64,000 nucleotides of DNA from Afifella marina DSM 2698 (GCF_900102695.1 NZ_FMVW01000010.1:1-64000), one strand, 5' to 3'; shown: positions 54,145-62,346, numbered from the stretch's first letter. Notes: generated by a model not told the origin, from the sequence alone. Numbers and translations: made by a program.

Positions 54145-55190
54145 TCGGGCACCTCCTCGAATGGGATATCGATCGCCGGCGGCTGTGACAGCCAGGTCGG
54201 CACAGGCAGGTTCTTAGCGCGCAGGAAGTCGGGATTGAACAATTTCGTGGCGTAACGTGCGCCATGGTCGCACAGAATGGTCACGATACGGTGGCCCGGA
54301 CCCAGCTCGCGGGCCATGCGGATGGCTCCCGCAACATTGATCCCCGACGAACCACCCAGGCACAGCCCCTCCTTCTCGACGAGGTCGAAGAGGACGGTCA
54401 TCGCTTCCGAATCGGGAATGTTGAACGGCATGTCGACGGCAGCACCTTCAAGATTGGCCGTGATCCGACCCTGGCCGATGCCCTCCGTGACGGATGAGCC
54501 GGAGGATTTGAGCTGGCCATGGGCATAGTAATTGTACAATGCCGCGCCATCTGGGTCCGCGAGCCCGATCTTGATCGAACTGTTCCTCTCTTTCAGCGCC
54601 ATGCCGCATCCGGCGAGTGTGCCGCCCGTTCCGACGGCGCAGATGAAGCCGTCGAGCTTGCCATCCGTCTGCCGCCAGATTTCCGGACCCGTCGTTTCGA
54701 TATGGGCGTTGCGGTTCGCGGTGTTGTCGAATTGGTTGGCCCAGATCGCGCCGTTTGGCTCCTCTGCGGCGAGCTTCTCGGCAAGTCGTCCCGAGACTTT
54801 GATGTAGTTGTTGGGGTTGCGGTAGGGCACCGCCGGGACTTCCAGGAGGCGCGCGCCATGCAGACGAAGAGCCTGCTTCTTCTCCTCAGACTGCGTTTGC
54901 GGGATGACGATGACGGCGCGGTAGCCAAGCGCTTTCGCAACGAGAGCGAGCCCGATGCCCGTATTGCCGGCTGTCCCTTCGACGATGGTCCCGCCCGGTT
55001 GCAACAATCCACGCTTTTCCGCGTCGCGGATGATGCCAAGGGCGGCCCGGTCTTTGACAGACTGGCCAGGGTTGAGAAACTCGGCTTTGGCGAGGATTTC
55101 GCAGCCGGTCATCTCCGATGCGTGACGCAGCCGCAAAAGCGGTGTGTTGCCGACCGTTTCCAGAACGGACGGTGTGATGGCAGCGGGCAT
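54141..55190 (-). CDS. cysK: Cysteine synthase (O-acetylserine sulfhydrylase family)
   Basis: This 349-residue PLP enzyme has the Schiff-base Lys46 in NPGQSVKDRAAL, substrate loop EGTAGNTGIGLALVA and cofactor phosphate loop CAVGTGGTLAG. It would make cysteine from O-acetylserine and sulfide, although longer members of this group include cystathionine beta-synthase-like variants. First gene of the leftward operon with alaX, sseA and GNAT. The ATG at 55190 follows AGGAGAATCT. Confidence 0.9.
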   Translation of the reverse strand: MPAAITPSVLETVGNTPLLRLRHASEMTGCEILAKAEFLNPGQSVKDRAALGIIRDAEKRGLLQPGGTIVEGTAGNTGIGLALVAKALGYRAVIVIPQTQSEEKKQALRLHGARLLEVPAVPYRNPNNYIKVSGRLAEKLAAEEPNGAIWANQFDNTANRNAHIETTGPEIWRQTDGKLDGFICAVGTGGTLAGCGMALKERNSSIKIGLADPDGAALYNYYAHGQLKSSGSSVTEGIGQGRITANLEGAAVDMPFNIPDSEAMTVLFDLVEKEGLCLGGSSGINVAGAIRMARELGPGHRIVTILCDHGARYATKLFNPDFLRAKNLPVPTWLSQPPAIDIPFEEVPE

Positions 55191-55453
55191 AGATTCTCCT
55201 CGCGTCTTGCACTCGCGGCGGAACAGGGGTCGGCGCCGCAGAGTTATGGGGTAGCGCAGGCGAATGCACCTTCGCTCGGGCGTATCTGTCTTCACATTTA
55301 TGCCCCGCGCACGCGCCGTAAAGGACAATCTCGATTGCAAGCCTGGAGCGATCTTTAGGGTTTACTGGAACCAAGTGACGCCCTATCGAGATGCCTCTCG
55401 GCACCGGCCCGACTGCACGCCTTGGGGGGCAGCATAGCGGAAGGGTTTCGCGG

Positions 55454-55470
55454 GATAACCTTGGGTTATC
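55454..55470. promoter_or_regulatory. Inverted repeat upstream of the HutP-like gene
   Basis: GATAACC-TTG-GGTTATC is a perfect 7+7 inverted repeat, 37 bases before the HutP-like start codon. It could be an operator or an mRNA hairpin near the ribosome site. I found no second copy in an intergenic region of the window. Confidence 0.5.
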
Positions 55471-55507
55471 GCGGGCCGGGCATGTTCTCGCACAAGGAAA
55501 TCCCCCA

Positions 55508-55924
55508 ATGGACATCAATCCTGACCGTCTGGGTAAGGTCGCGATCATTGCTGCGATCAGCTCGCGCGAGGAGGAAGAGGTCTTCAAGCAGTATATCGCT
55601 GCGAGTACGCGCTTGAAGCTCGGCATCACCTTTGTCAGCGGCATTCGCACGGATGTGACGAAGACATTCGTGAAGTCGCTCGTCGCCTGCGCGCTTCAAA
55701 GCCATATCATCCATCACCATCACAACGAGATCCACGCCGTGATCCATGCGGGCCTCGAATGCCTGAAGGGCGTCAGCTCGGACGTGGCGGCAGAATCGAG
55801 CCTGAAGCTCAAGGTGGCGATCGTTTCCGACGGACGGTGGCTCGCCATCGCTGCGCACGGCGAATCGGCTTTCCACCCCGAAACGAACCATGAGCGCATG
55901 GGCTTTGGGGTCATGCATCTCTAG
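55508..55924 (+). CDS. HutP-like RNA-binding antiterminator protein
   Basis: This 138-residue protein aligns over its whole length with Bacillus HutP, the histidine- and Mg-dependent antiterminator of the hut operon. EIHAVIHAGLECLKGV corresponds to ESHALYHATMEALHGV, DGRWLAIAAHG to GDWIAVSLYG, and NHERMGFGVMHL to EHETFGVGINHI. The three metal-binding His of HutP (73, 77, 138) are kept as His76, His80 and His128. No histidine-utilisation gene is nearby. The gene points toward the malonate decarboxylase operon, with a hairpin-rich stretch between. AAGGA precedes the ATG at 55508. The homology is judged from memory of HutP; the ligand and RNA target are unknown. Confidence 0.8.
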   Translation: MDINPDRLGKVAIIAAISSREEEEVFKQYIAASTRLKLGITFVSGIRTDVTKTFVKSLVACALQSHIIHHHHNEIHAVIHAGLECLKGVSSDVAAESSLKLKVAIVSDGRWLAIAAHGESAFHPETNHERMGFGVMHL

Positions 55925-56207
55925 GCGCCGAACCCGACGCCTCCCAGATCCGTGTGGCGCATGGGACAGGGCAGGCCAGACGCCCATTTCCCCAGTGACG
56001 GCCATGCTTTGGAACCTCCCTCCGCTTCAGCGGCCCCGTTTCGCTGAAGATCCCGCACCGAACGCGGTGAATGACCTGATCGCGGCTCGCGTTCGCCTCC
56101 GTCCGGCTTGAGGACGAGAGGCATTCTGTCAGCGCATTTTTCATGACCGGGAGGAGCGCTGTCTCGGATGCGGCCAGGATCAGGCGGCGGTTCGTCGCTT
56201 CGCCGCA

Positions 56208-56240
56208 TCGGCCGGTTGTGCTGTTCGGCCGGTCTTTTCT
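56208..56240 (+). terminator. Possible terminator after the HutP-like gene
   Basis: CGGCCG (56209-56214) and CGGCCG (56226-56231) can pair across an 11-base loop, followed by GTCTTTTCT. It would end transcription about 285 bases after the HutP-like gene, separating it from the malonate operon. Confidence 0.45.
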
Positions 56241-56279
56241 GCCGAAGAGCATCGCCCGTGTGCATGCGGGCGCGATTGA

Positions 56280-56581
56280 GCGCGGCGATATCTGATCACG
56301 TGATTGTACGTGCAAAATTAAAAACGACGATCTCAATCGTGTTCAATTTGCGGCCGACGAGCAGCGAAAACGTCGCGTTTTCAGATGTTTAGAATGCATT
56401 ATAGAAGTCGCATTTCAGCGCCTCTGCAACCCGTATGGGCGGCGGTAATTCCGCGGATGGCCTTCGCCGACATCATTCTAAGAGACTGAAAAACAACAAG
56501 AATATCTCCTTGTACGTCTGGCTTATAATGATGCCATTTTGCCGCAACCTTTGACCGGACAGAGGTCTGGACTCTTCGGCT
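56280..56581. promoter_or_regulatory. AT-rich control region before the hairpin cluster
   Basis: Composition falls sharply in A/T here compared with the flanks. It contains the palindrome ATCACGTGAT (56295-56304), the hairpin GAAAACG-TCG-CGTTTTC (56366-56382) and a perfect TATAAT (56524-56529) without a clear -35. No gene is seen. It is the probable promoter region of the malonate operon. Confidence 0.45.
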
Positions 56582-56860
56582 TCATAGTGAGATATACGAC
56601 TTAAGTCGGGGGTACCGATACGGGAACTCGACGGGCCCTCGGGCCATGTGATGCTCCGCCTGGCGGAGATGTACTGCTCTTTCGAGAGCTAGTGATACAG
56701 TGATCAGGGGTGACGCCGACCGCATTCGCGGAGGTGAGCACCTATCTTCAGAGCCCCTCTGGGGCGTGTGATCTCGTGACTGGAGCAGCTTGGGCGCCCC
56801 TTCGGGGAGTTCGTTCCATCCTTTGCTCAACCCCATTCCTCACCAGTGAATCAGTGTTCT
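56582..56860 (+). ncRNA. Hairpin-rich presumptive leader RNA of the malonate operon
   Basis: Six short GC hairpins occur within 175 bases: 56633-56645, 56654-56668 (CTCCGC/GCGGAG), 56676-56689 (GCTCT-TTCG-AGAGC), 56720-56731, 56753-56765 (GCCCC/GGGGC) and 56797-56807 (CCCC-TTC-GGGG). Between them are TAG-tgata-CAG-tgat-CAG (56690-56707) and CAG-tgaat-CAG (56844-56854). HutP is known to bind NAG triplets spaced by four bases, so this is a plausible target of the neighbouring HutP-like protein. No known riboswitch core is visible and no terminator with a T run was found. Confidence 0.5.
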
Positions 56861-57053
56861 CCGTGCCGGTGAACTCCTGAATCTCCTTGCGACTTTCGGC
56901 GCTTATCTGCGCTCGAGGTCAACGGGGAATTGCGCCCTCGCGCCGCCCGCTATGAGCGTCGTCCGGACGCGGCGAAATCGCCGATGCAGGCCTATGCGCA
57001 AGCGACGATTGTCATCGAAGCGCAGCCTGGGGAGGCGAAATGAGTACGAGATT

Positions 57054-58043
57054 ATGCAAGCCCCTCAGCAACTTACAGCGAACAATCCGGAGCAGACCCC
57101 CGCTTTCGAAGCCGGCGTAAGCGCCGTTGCCTGGCGCATCGGGTCGGCATTCCTCGCCGGCGCATTGCTCGAAGTCGCAACCCATCCGAAGCCTGGTCTC
57201 GTAACGGCCCGCTCCAACGGCGCACACCGCGACATGGACATCTCCACCTTCATGGTGTCCTCGGCCGCGATCGCTCCCTGCTTTTTTCAATGTGCTGATG
57301 CCGGCCAACGTCATGAAGGGCAGGTGGGCAGCCTTCTCCCGGTCGTGCGCGCCATTGGTTCCCATTATGAAGGCCTGCTTCTCGCCGCCACCGGCGGCGT
57401 CAACACACAACGCGGTTTTCTCTTCTCCGCCGGTATTTTGAGCGCTGCGGCTGGTCTGCTGGCGCGCGAACCGGCGGCCATGAGCGCCGATGCTCTCTTC
57501 GCGACTGCGGCCTTGATGGTCGACGGGCTTTGCGCCCGCGAGCTCTGCAGTCTTGCCGATCGCGAACCGGCGACTGCCGGCGAGTGGCTCTATCAACGCT
57601 ATGGTGTTCAGGGCATCCGCGGCGAAGTGGAGGCGGGTTTTCCCACCGTCGCCGAAGCGGGGCTCCCCGCTTTTCGGGCGGCCCGCGAAGCGGGAGCCTC
57701 TGTCCAGACGGCGCTCATTCACACCCTCATTTCCCTGATGGCTGTCGCCGAAGACACGACGCTTCTGTGGCGCGGCGGCTTTGCGGCGCTCGACTTCGTC
57801 CGTGCGGAAGCCCGCGAAGTGCTTCGTCTCGGCGGGGCGCTGAGCGAGGCCGGCATGGCCGCGATCCGCCGTCTCGATGCGGCATGCATCACCCGAAATA
57901 TCAGCCCCGGAGGCTCGGCCGATCTTCTGGCCATCACCTTCGGCGTCGATGCGCTCTTGAGCGGCCATCCCGCCCCCGGAGCCGCCTTCACCGACCGGCC
58001 CCGCACGGCGGGTCAGTCCCCCAACCCCCCGAGGATCTCATGA
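57054..58043 (+). CDS. mdcB: Triphosphoribosyl-dephospho-CoA synthase of malonate decarboxylase (MdcB/CitG family)
   Basis: This 329-residue enzyme condenses dephospho-CoA with ATP to form the precursor of the ACP prosthetic group. CitG-family motifs are LLEVATHPKPGLVTARSNGAHRDMD, GVNTQRGFLFSAGIL, ALIHTLISLMAVAEDTTLLWRGG and the ending NISPGGSADLLAITF. It precedes the pump and decarboxylase genes, as in mad/mdc clusters. The start is uncertain: the strong GGAGG (57031) best serves an ATG at 57040, which lies in another frame and stops after 26 codons. Its stop overlaps the next small gene (ATGA). Confidence 0.88.
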   Translation: MQAPQQLTANNPEQTPAFEAGVSAVAWRIGSAFLAGALLEVATHPKPGLVTARSNGAHRDMDISTFMVSSAAIAPCFFQCADAGQRHEGQVGSLLPVVRAIGSHYEGLLLAATGGVNTQRGFLFSAGILSAAAGLLAREPAAMSADALFATAALMVDGLCARELCSLADREPATAGEWLYQRYGVQGIRGEVEAGFPTVAEAGLPAFRAAREAGASVQTALIHTLISLMAVAEDTTLLWRGGFAALDFVRAEAREVLRLGGALSEAGMAAIRRLDAACITRNISPGGSADLLAITFGVDALLSGHPAPGAAFTDRPRTAGQSPNPPRIS

Positions 58044-58153
58044 ACATCATTGTCTATGCCGGGATGTCCTACCTCATCACCGCAATCATCGCTTTCGGCG
58101 TGATCGGCGTGATCGTCGGCATCTCCAAATTCCTCTCGCAGCCTTCCGAATAG
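58040..58153 (+). CDS. 37-residue single-helix membrane peptide before madB
   Basis: The peptide is mostly one hydrophobic helix (YLITAIIAFGVIGVIVGISK, residues 11-30) with a short polar tail, KFLSQPSE. The ATG overlaps the mdcB stop (ATGA), GAGG lies 6 bases upstream, and only 12 bases separate its stop from madB. Position and size recall the small anchor subunits (gamma/epsilon) of Na+-pumping decarboxylases such as OadG, but I see no sequence match and it lacks OadG's C-terminal His/Pro-rich part. A role in assembling or stabilising MadB is inferred. Confidence 0.7.
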   Translation: MNIIVYAGMSYLITAIIAFGVIGVIVGISKFLSQPSE

Positions 58154-58165
58154 ACCGGCGAAACC

Positions 58166-59374
58166 ATGTTACATCAACTCCTTAGCATCTTCCCGGGTAT
58201 CGGGACGCTCTTCGTTCAGGATCCGGTTATCGCGTTTTCGCGCATCGGCCTCATCATCCTCGGCTTCACGCTCGCCTATCTCGGCTTCAAGCGTACGCTC
58301 GAACCCTTGATCATGGTCCCGATGGGCCTCGGCATGATGGCGGTCAACGCCGGCGTCATGTTCCTGGAGGCCGGCAAGATCGGCACTCTCATCATCGCGC
58401 CGATGGTCTCCGAGACGGGCCCCTTGGTCGACATCATGCAGATCAACTTTCTGCAGCCGATCTACAACTTCACCTTCGTGAACTCGCTCGTTGCCTGCAT
58501 GCTCTTCATGGGCATCGGCACGATGGCCGACATCTCCTTCATTCTGGCGCGCCCTTGGGCTTCGATCACGGTTGCGGTCTGCGCCGAGCTCGGCACCTTC
58601 GTGACGCTGGTGATCGGCTACTACTTCGGCTTGACGCCGGGGCAGGCGGCTGCGGTCGGCACGATCGGCGGCGCGGACGGCCCGATGGTGTTGTTTGCCT
58701 CGCTGATCATGGCGAAGGACCTCTTCGTCCCGATCTCCATCATCGCCTATCTCTATCTGTCGCTGTGCTACGCTGGCTATCCGTACCTCGTGCGTTGGCT
58801 GGTGCCTGAGAAGTACCGTGGCATCGAGGTCGAGATCGACTTCCCTGATGTCTCCCCGCAAGCGAAGTTCATCTTCACCATCGTTGCTGCGGGACTCCTC
58901 TGCCTGCTGCTGCCGGTGGCATCTCCGTTGATCCTGTCCTTCTTCATGGGCGTTGCGATCAAGGAAGCAGAGATCGAGCCCTACCAGAAGCTCCTTGAGA
59001 ACACGATCACCTACGGGTCGACCCTTTTCCTCGGCCTTGTGCTCGGCGTGCTTTGTGAGGCTTCGACCCTGCTTGATCCGCGTGTGGCGATCCTGCTCGT
59101 CCTCGGCATCACGGCGCTCGCCGTCTCCGCTCTCGGCGGTATCGGTGGTGGCTGGCTGGTCTGGTTCCTGAGCAAGGGCAAGTACAACCCTGCCACGGGC
59201 ATCGCCGGTGTCTCCTGCATGCCGTCCACCGCCAAGATCGCCCAACGCTGCGCCTTCGAGGCGAGCCCCTACGCCATGATTATGCCTCTGGCCATGGGTG
59301 CCTCGATCTGCGGCGTCATCGTCTCCGCCATTGCCGTCGGCGTCTTCGCTTCGACGATCGGCCTGGTCGGATGA
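58166..59374 (+). CDS. madB: Na+-translocating malonate decarboxylase beta subunit (MadB/OadB/GcdB family)
   Basis: This 402-residue membrane protein has about nine to eleven helices and the conserved beta-subunit motifs. TIGGADGPMVLFASL (about residues 166-180) contains the Asp essential for Na+ transport in OadB. GVSCMPSTAKIAQR near residue 352 matches the conserved Na+-binding region VIII. It decarboxylates carboxybiotin and pumps Na+ outward. Its presence separates this cluster from the soluble biotin-free Mdc enzymes of aerobes. It overlaps the biotin-ligase gene by 4 bases. Confidence 0.92.
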   Translation: MLHQLLSIFPGIGTLFVQDPVIAFSRIGLIILGFTLAYLGFKRTLEPLIMVPMGLGMMAVNAGVMFLEAGKIGTLIIAPMVSETGPLVDIMQINFLQPIYNFTFVNSLVACMLFMGIGTMADISFILARPWASITVAVCAELGTFVTLVIGYYFGLTPGQAAAVGTIGGADGPMVLFASLIMAKDLFVPISIIAYLYLSLCYAGYPYLVRWLVPEKYRGIEVEIDFPDVSPQAKFIFTIVAAGLLCLLLPVASPLILSFFMGVAIKEAEIEPYQKLLENTITYGSTLFLGLVLGVLCEASTLLDPRVAILLVLGITALAVSALGGIGGGWLVWFLSKGKYNPATGIAGVSCMPSTAKIAQRCAFEASPYAMIMPLAMGASICGVIVSAIAVGVFASTIGLVG

Positions 59375-60303
59375 CGGAGCGTCCGGTGTCTGCGCGCCCC
59401 CCAACCCTGCAGACACCGGACGTCATCCTTCAACGTATCGAAACCCTTACTCCGGACGAAACCATGTCCACCTTCTTCGCCCTCGCTGCCACGCCCGCCG
59501 ACCTCGCAAGCCATTGCGGTGTCGAGCGCCGCAGCGGCGGGATCGACCCAGTCTATCGTATCTCGGCCGTCGATTCGACGAACCGGCTTATCCGGGATCT
59601 CGCTGGTGAAGGGGCAGGGCCGGGTCTCGCGGTGGTGGCCGATCATCAGACGGCCGGCCGCGGTAAGGGCAAGCGTTTCTGGTTTTCGGAGCCGGGCAAG
59701 GGCTTCGCTCTGTCGCTGCTGTTGCGGCCGGAGCGGCCGGTGGAAGAAGTCCCCCAGCTTACCCTCGTGCTGGGCGTGGCCGTCGCTGAGGCCATCGTGC
59801 AGGCAACCGGCGTCGCCGCCGAACTCAAATGGCCAAACGATATCCTCGTCGACGGTCGCAAGCTTTGCGGCATCCTGTGCGAGCTCGTCCTGACCCCGGA
59901 AGGGGACATGGCCCACGTGATCGCCGGTATCGGCCTCAACGTGAACGTCAAAGCGTCCGATTTTCCTCAAATCCTTGAGGGCATTGCCACATCTCTCGCG
60001 ATCGAAGCCGGTCGGACGATCGATTCCGAAGCGGTTCTGTCGGCGGTTTTCGACTCGGTCGAGCGGTGGATGAGGCGCTGGGAAGACGAAGGCTTCGACC
60101 CCATTCGCCAGGCCTGGATCGCACGCTCCTGCACAATTGGGCGGGAGATCTCCTTCGACGCAGGCGATGCGCGCTGCCGAGGCGTCGCAACCGACCTCGG
60201 CCCTGACGGCAGTTTAAGTATTCGAGACGGAGGCGGCGCTCTACACCGCTTCTACTACGGAGAAGCGTGTCATTCGCCCGCTATCGCGAGCGTTGCGCGC
60301 TAA
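59371..60303 (+). CDS. Biotin--protein ligase (BirA/BPL family) of the malonate operon
   Basis: This 310-residue protein has the ligase core VDSTNRLIRDLAGEG, ADHQTAGRGKGKRFWFSEPGKG with the biotinyl-AMP loop, and LKWPNDILVDGRKLCGILCE. The family C-terminal domain follows. It has no N-terminal HTH, so it is a ligase rather than the BirA repressor; the first 50 residues are extra. It would biotinylate the pump's carrier protein (MadF type), which should be encoded beyond the right edge. The ATG overlaps the madB stop; an internal ATG at 59464 is possible. Confidence 0.87.
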   Translation: MTERPVSARPPTLQTPDVILQRIETLTPDETMSTFFALAATPADLASHCGVERRSGGIDPVYRISAVDSTNRLIRDLAGEGAGPGLAVVADHQTAGRGKGKRFWFSEPGKGFALSLLLRPERPVEEVPQLTLVLGVAVAEAIVQATGVAAELKWPNDILVDGRKLCGILCELVLTPEGDMAHVIAGIGLNVNVKASDFPQILEGIATSLAIEAGRTIDSEAVLSAVFDSVERWMRRWEDEGFDPIRQAWIARSCTIGREISFDAGDARCRGVATDLGPDGSLSIRDGGGALHRFYYGEACHSPAIASVAR

Positions 60304-60326
60304 TATAAGGAAACAGAGGTTGTTCC

Positions 60327-62000
60327 ATGTCCACTAACTCTACAGAAAAGAAGTGGGACCGCCGCTCTGCAGATACTGCGGAGAGGCTGGAGGCTGCCTC
60401 CCGGTACATTGGTCCGGGAAAGCAGTTCAAGCCGGAGGATACGGTCGCGCTGCTTGAAGCGGTGATCCGCGCCGGCGACCGGGTCAATATCGAAGGCAAC
60501 AATCAGAAGCAGGCCGATTTCCTCGCCGAATGCCTCAACAAGGTGGACAAGTCGAGGATCCACGATCTGCACATGGTGCAGTCGGCCGTGCCGCTGCCCG
60601 TCCATCTCGACCTGTTTGAGAACGGGATCGCCAAGAAGCTCGACTTCGCATTCGGCGGACCGCAGGCCGGCCGGGTCGCCAAGTTCATCAGCGAAGGCAA
60701 GCTCGAGCTTGGAGCCATCCATACCTATCTGGAGCTCTTTGGCCGCTACTTCCTCGACCTGACGCCGAAGGTGTCTCTCATCTGCGCCTACAAGGCGGAC
60801 CGGGAGGGCAACCTCTACACCGGCTTCAACACCGAAGACACGCCGACGATCGTCGAGGCCACGAAGTTCCGTCAGGGCATCGTGATTGCCCAGGTCAACG
60901 AGATCGTCGACAAGCTCCCGCGCGTCGACATTCCGGCCGACTGGATCGACGCCGTTGTGGAGTCGCCGAGGCCGTTCTTCATCGAGCCGTTGTTCACCCG
61001 TGACCCGGGGCTCGTCACGGAGAGCCAGATCCTCCTCGCGATGCTGTGCCTCAAAGGCATCTACGCCGAATACGAGGTCAAGCGGATCAACCATGGCATC
61101 GGCTTCCTGACGTCGGCCATCGAACTGCTTCTGCCGACCTACGGCGAAGAGCTGGGCCTCAAGGGCAAAGCCTGTACGCATATGATCCTCAACCCGCATC
61201 CGACGATGATCCCGGCGATCGAATCGGGCTGGGTCGATACGATCCACTGCTTCGGCGGCGAGCTCGGCATGGAGAAGTACGTTGCGGCGCGGCCGGACGT
61301 CTTCTTTACGGGCCCCGACGGCACGCTGCGCTCCAACCGCGCTTACGCCCAGACCGCCGGCCATTACGCCCTCGACATGTTCATCGGCGGCACGCTGCAG
61401 ATCGACAAATACGGCAATTCCTCCACGGCGACCGCGTCGCGCGTGGCTGGCTTCGGCGGCGCACCGAACATGGGTTGCGATGCCAAAGGCCGTCGTCATG
61501 TGACCGATAGCTGGCTGAAGTGCGGCAAGGAAATGCCGACGCTCGATCGTCAGATCGGCAACATGCCGCGCGGCAAGCGCCTTGTGGTGCAGGGTGTTGA
61601 AACGTTCGGCGAGGGCAGGGCGCCCGTTTTCGTGGAAGAGCTCGACGCCTGGAAGCTGGCCGAAAACGCCAATCTCGATCTGCCGCCGGTGATGATCTAC
61701 GGCGACGATCTCACCCACGTCGTGACCGAGGAAGGCATCGCCTACCTCAATCGCTGCGCGGACATCGATGCGCGCATGGCCGCCATTCGTGCGGTCGCCG
61801 GCTACACCGAGATCGGCATCAAGGCCAATCCGGACGAAACCCGGCAGCTGCGTGAAGCCGGCATCGTCAAGACGCCGGAAGACCTGGGCGTCGATCGCTC
61901 CCGTGCCAACCGCTCGCTGCTCGCAGCCCGCAACATCCGCGACCTCGTGAGCTGGTCGGGCGGCCTCTACAACCCGCCGGCCCGGTTCCGCAACTGGTGA
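60327..62000 (+). CDS. madA: Malonate decarboxylase alpha subunit (acetyl-ACP:malonate transferase)
   Basis: This 557-residue enzyme exchanges acetyl for malonyl on the ACP. The sequence is typical of MdcA/MadA throughout: IGPGKQFKPEDTVALLEAVI, VNIEGNNQKQADFLAE, DLHMVQSAVPLPVHLDLFE, LNPHPTMIPAIESGWVDTIHCFGGELG, YGNSSTATASRVAGFGGAPNMG and PPARFRNW at the end. Length is normal (about 550). AAGGAAACAGAGG lies upstream of the ATG at 60327. It is followed after 17 bases by the ACP gene. Confidence 0.95.
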   Translation: MSTNSTEKKWDRRSADTAERLEAASRYIGPGKQFKPEDTVALLEAVIRAGDRVNIEGNNQKQADFLAECLNKVDKSRIHDLHMVQSAVPLPVHLDLFENGIAKKLDFAFGGPQAGRVAKFISEGKLELGAIHTYLELFGRYFLDLTPKVSLICAYKADREGNLYTGFNTEDTPTIVEATKFRQGIVIAQVNEIVDKLPRVDIPADWIDAVVESPRPFFIEPLFTRDPGLVTESQILLAMLCLKGIYAEYEVKRINHGIGFLTSAIELLLPTYGEELGLKGKACTHMILNPHPTMIPAIESGWVDTIHCFGGELGMEKYVAARPDVFFTGPDGTLRSNRAYAQTAGHYALDMFIGGTLQIDKYGNSSTATASRVAGFGGAPNMGCDAKGRRHVTDSWLKCGKEMPTLDRQIGNMPRGKRLVVQGVETFGEGRAPVFVEELDAWKLAENANLDLPPVMIYGDDLTHVVTEEGIAYLNRCADIDARMAAIRAVAGYTEIGIKANPDETRQLREAGIVKTPEDLGVDRSRANRSLLAARNIRDLVSWSGGLYNPPARFRNW

Positions 62001-62017
62001 CGAAGGACATTTGAATC

Positions 62018-62335
62018 ATGGCTTTGAATACCTTGGAATTCGACCTCAAGCTCGATGAGGTGACGCATTCGATCGACACGCCGATCCATCTCGGCGTCGT
62101 CGGTTCGGGCGACATGGAAGTCCTGATGGAGCCCAAGGATCTGAAGGGCGCGGTCTCGGTCCGTATCGTTACCCCGGTCGCTGGCTTCGACGAACTGTGG
62201 AAGCGCGTGGTGGAGAAGTTCGTCTCCGAAACGCTCCTCGGCGATGTCCACCTCGAGATCAACGACAACAACGCCACGCCTGCCGTGGTCCTGCTGCGCC
62301 TGCGCCAGGGCTTTGCGGAAGCGACCGGCGAGTAA
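62018..62335 (+). CDS. mdcC: Malonate decarboxylase acyl carrier protein (delta subunit)
   Basis: The 105-residue ACP carries the 2'-(5''-triphosphoribosyl)-3'-dephospho-CoA group. The attachment Ser is in VVGSGDMEVLME (Ser29 or so), preceded by THSIDTPIHLG. NDNNATPAVVLLRLRQGFAEA closes the fold. Named MadE in Malonomonas. It lies between the alpha subunit and carboxyltransferase genes, as in all known clusters. Confidence 0.93.
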   Translation: MALNTLEFDLKLDEVTHSIDTPIHLGVVGSGDMEVLMEPKDLKGAVSVRIVTPVAGFDELWKRVVEKFVSETLLGDVHLEINDNNATPAVVLLRLRQGFAEATGE

Positions 62336-62346
62336 GGAGAGATCTG

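Noticed and set aside
56500-56560. Sigma-54 promoter for the malonate operon
   Set aside because: No TGGCAC-N5-TTGCA arrangement occurs; only a TATAAT without a matching -35.
56582-56836. 84-codon minus-strand frame in the hairpin cluster
   Set aside because: No ribosome site or family similarity; it is explained by the hairpin-rich sequence.
56582-56860. Hairpin cluster as ANTAR-target, mini-ykkC or another known RNA element
   Set aside because: The stems lack the hexaloop pattern of ANTAR targets and the ACGR loops of mini-ykkC; no known riboswitch core was found.
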